Position numbers and translations under genes: made by a program. DNA of 64,000 nucleotides, taken from positions 558,001 to 622,000 of the forward strand of contig NZ_JAKMCS010000001.1 of assembly GCF_022662195.1 (NCBI RefSeq), in the 5' to 3' direction. Positions 63,797-64,000 of this stretch are shown here, one piece after another. Position 1 is the stretch's first letter; each line of letters starts with the position of its first letter. Under the pieces are notes generated by a model. That model did not search any database and was not told the DNA's origin. It saw nothing but the letters and a program-made list of their open reading frames with translations. Source of the DNA: Aestuariivivens insulae (lineage in GTDB: Bacteria > Bacteroidota > Bacteroidia > Flavobacteriales > Flavobacteriaceae).

Positions 63797-64000
63797 ATGG
63801 AAAACCAACCAACCAACCCATTATTGTGGCAATCGCAAACCCCGGAAAAACTCCCCGATTTTATTATTGGTGGAGCTATGAAGTCTGGAACGAGTACTTT
63901 ACATAACATACTTAATAGTCATCCACAGGTGGCGATGGCCCATGAGGAATTAGGCTTTTTTGATATGGATGAATGGTTGCAGCATCCCGATTATCATTTT
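63797..64000 (+). CDS. Sulfotransferase, 5' part only
   Basis: 68 residues before the window edge, with no stop. The PAPS-binding loop IIGGAMKSGTSTLHNIL (residues 24-40) is the hallmark of PAPS-dependent sulfotransferases, and HPQVAMAHEELGFF follows. It starts 6 bp after the GT4 gene. Together with the Stf0 gene it predicts a sulfated glycan. The rest lies outside the window. Confidence 0.85.
   Translation, partial: MENQPTNPLLWQSQTPEKLPDFIIGGAMKSGTSTLHNILNSHPQVAMAHEELGFFDMDEWLQHPDYHF

Overview
The window reads as a chromosome segment from a marine-type member of the Bacteroidota, most likely family Flavobacteriaceae. The evidence is the low GC, the str/S10/spc/alpha ribosomal gene order followed by carA, eno and gltA, promoters of the Bacteroidota form TTTG-N19-TAnnTTTG, weak or absent Shine-Dalgarno sequences, a TPR histidine kinase, and a Wza/Wzc polysaccharide locus rich in glycosyltransferases. 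Genus and species cannot be fixed from the sequence alone.

Layout. (1) 1-545: the 5' part of a secreted or outer-membrane protein gene on the minus strand, cut by the window edge. (2) 733-18412: about 30 translation genes on the plus strand (rpsL to rplQ, with fusA, secY, infA and rpoA). This run is compact but broken by a few spacers of 75-250 bp that hold hairpins and low-complexity repeats. A strong terminator followed by a new promoter splits the alpha operon between rpsK and rpsD. (3) 18525-24540: carA, eno, gltA and two guanidine-modifying-superfamily enzymes (a DDAH/ADI-like protein and a CtlX-like protein). (4) 24547-38997: a TPR sensor kinase, a small membrane protein, a VOC protein, argS, secA, a DUF2795 protein, a cobalamin adenosyltransferase, a small GIY-YIG nuclease, a methyltransferase and an ABC-F ATPase. 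Most are on the minus strand, and the spaces between them hold several families of dispersed and tandem repeats. (5) 39198-64000: a DUF559 nuclease flanked by repeats, an eight-copy tandem repeat, then a long plus-strand extracellular or capsular polysaccharide locus that runs off the right edge.

How the polysaccharide locus works. Wza (outer-membrane export lipoprotein) and Wzc (tyrosine autokinase and co-polymerase) head the locus. They are followed by an NAD-dependent sugar epimerase, an ABC-2 permease and a Wzt-type ATPase with a C-terminal cargo-recognition domain. Then come at least ten glycosyltransferase domains (GT2, GT4, GT14), two sulfotransferases, several methyltransferases, a deacetylase-GT2 fusion, an asparagine-synthetase-like amidotransferase that lacks its glutaminase half, and a hexapeptide acyltransferase. 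Together they suggest a heavily decorated (sulfated, methylated, acylated) glycan exported through an ABC transporter. No Wzx or Wzy is visible inside the window.

The least ordinary material is the repeat landscape. Three tiny nuclease genes (two GIY-YIG, one DUF559) each sit against repeats or a broken gene. A 100-bp element with terminal inverted repeats is tandemly triplicated. A 48-bp repeat shows higher-order trimer structure. A GIY-YIG gene separates a 5' epimerase remnant from an intact epimerase. The Wzt gene changes base composition abruptly at its cargo-domain boundary, which suggests module exchange.
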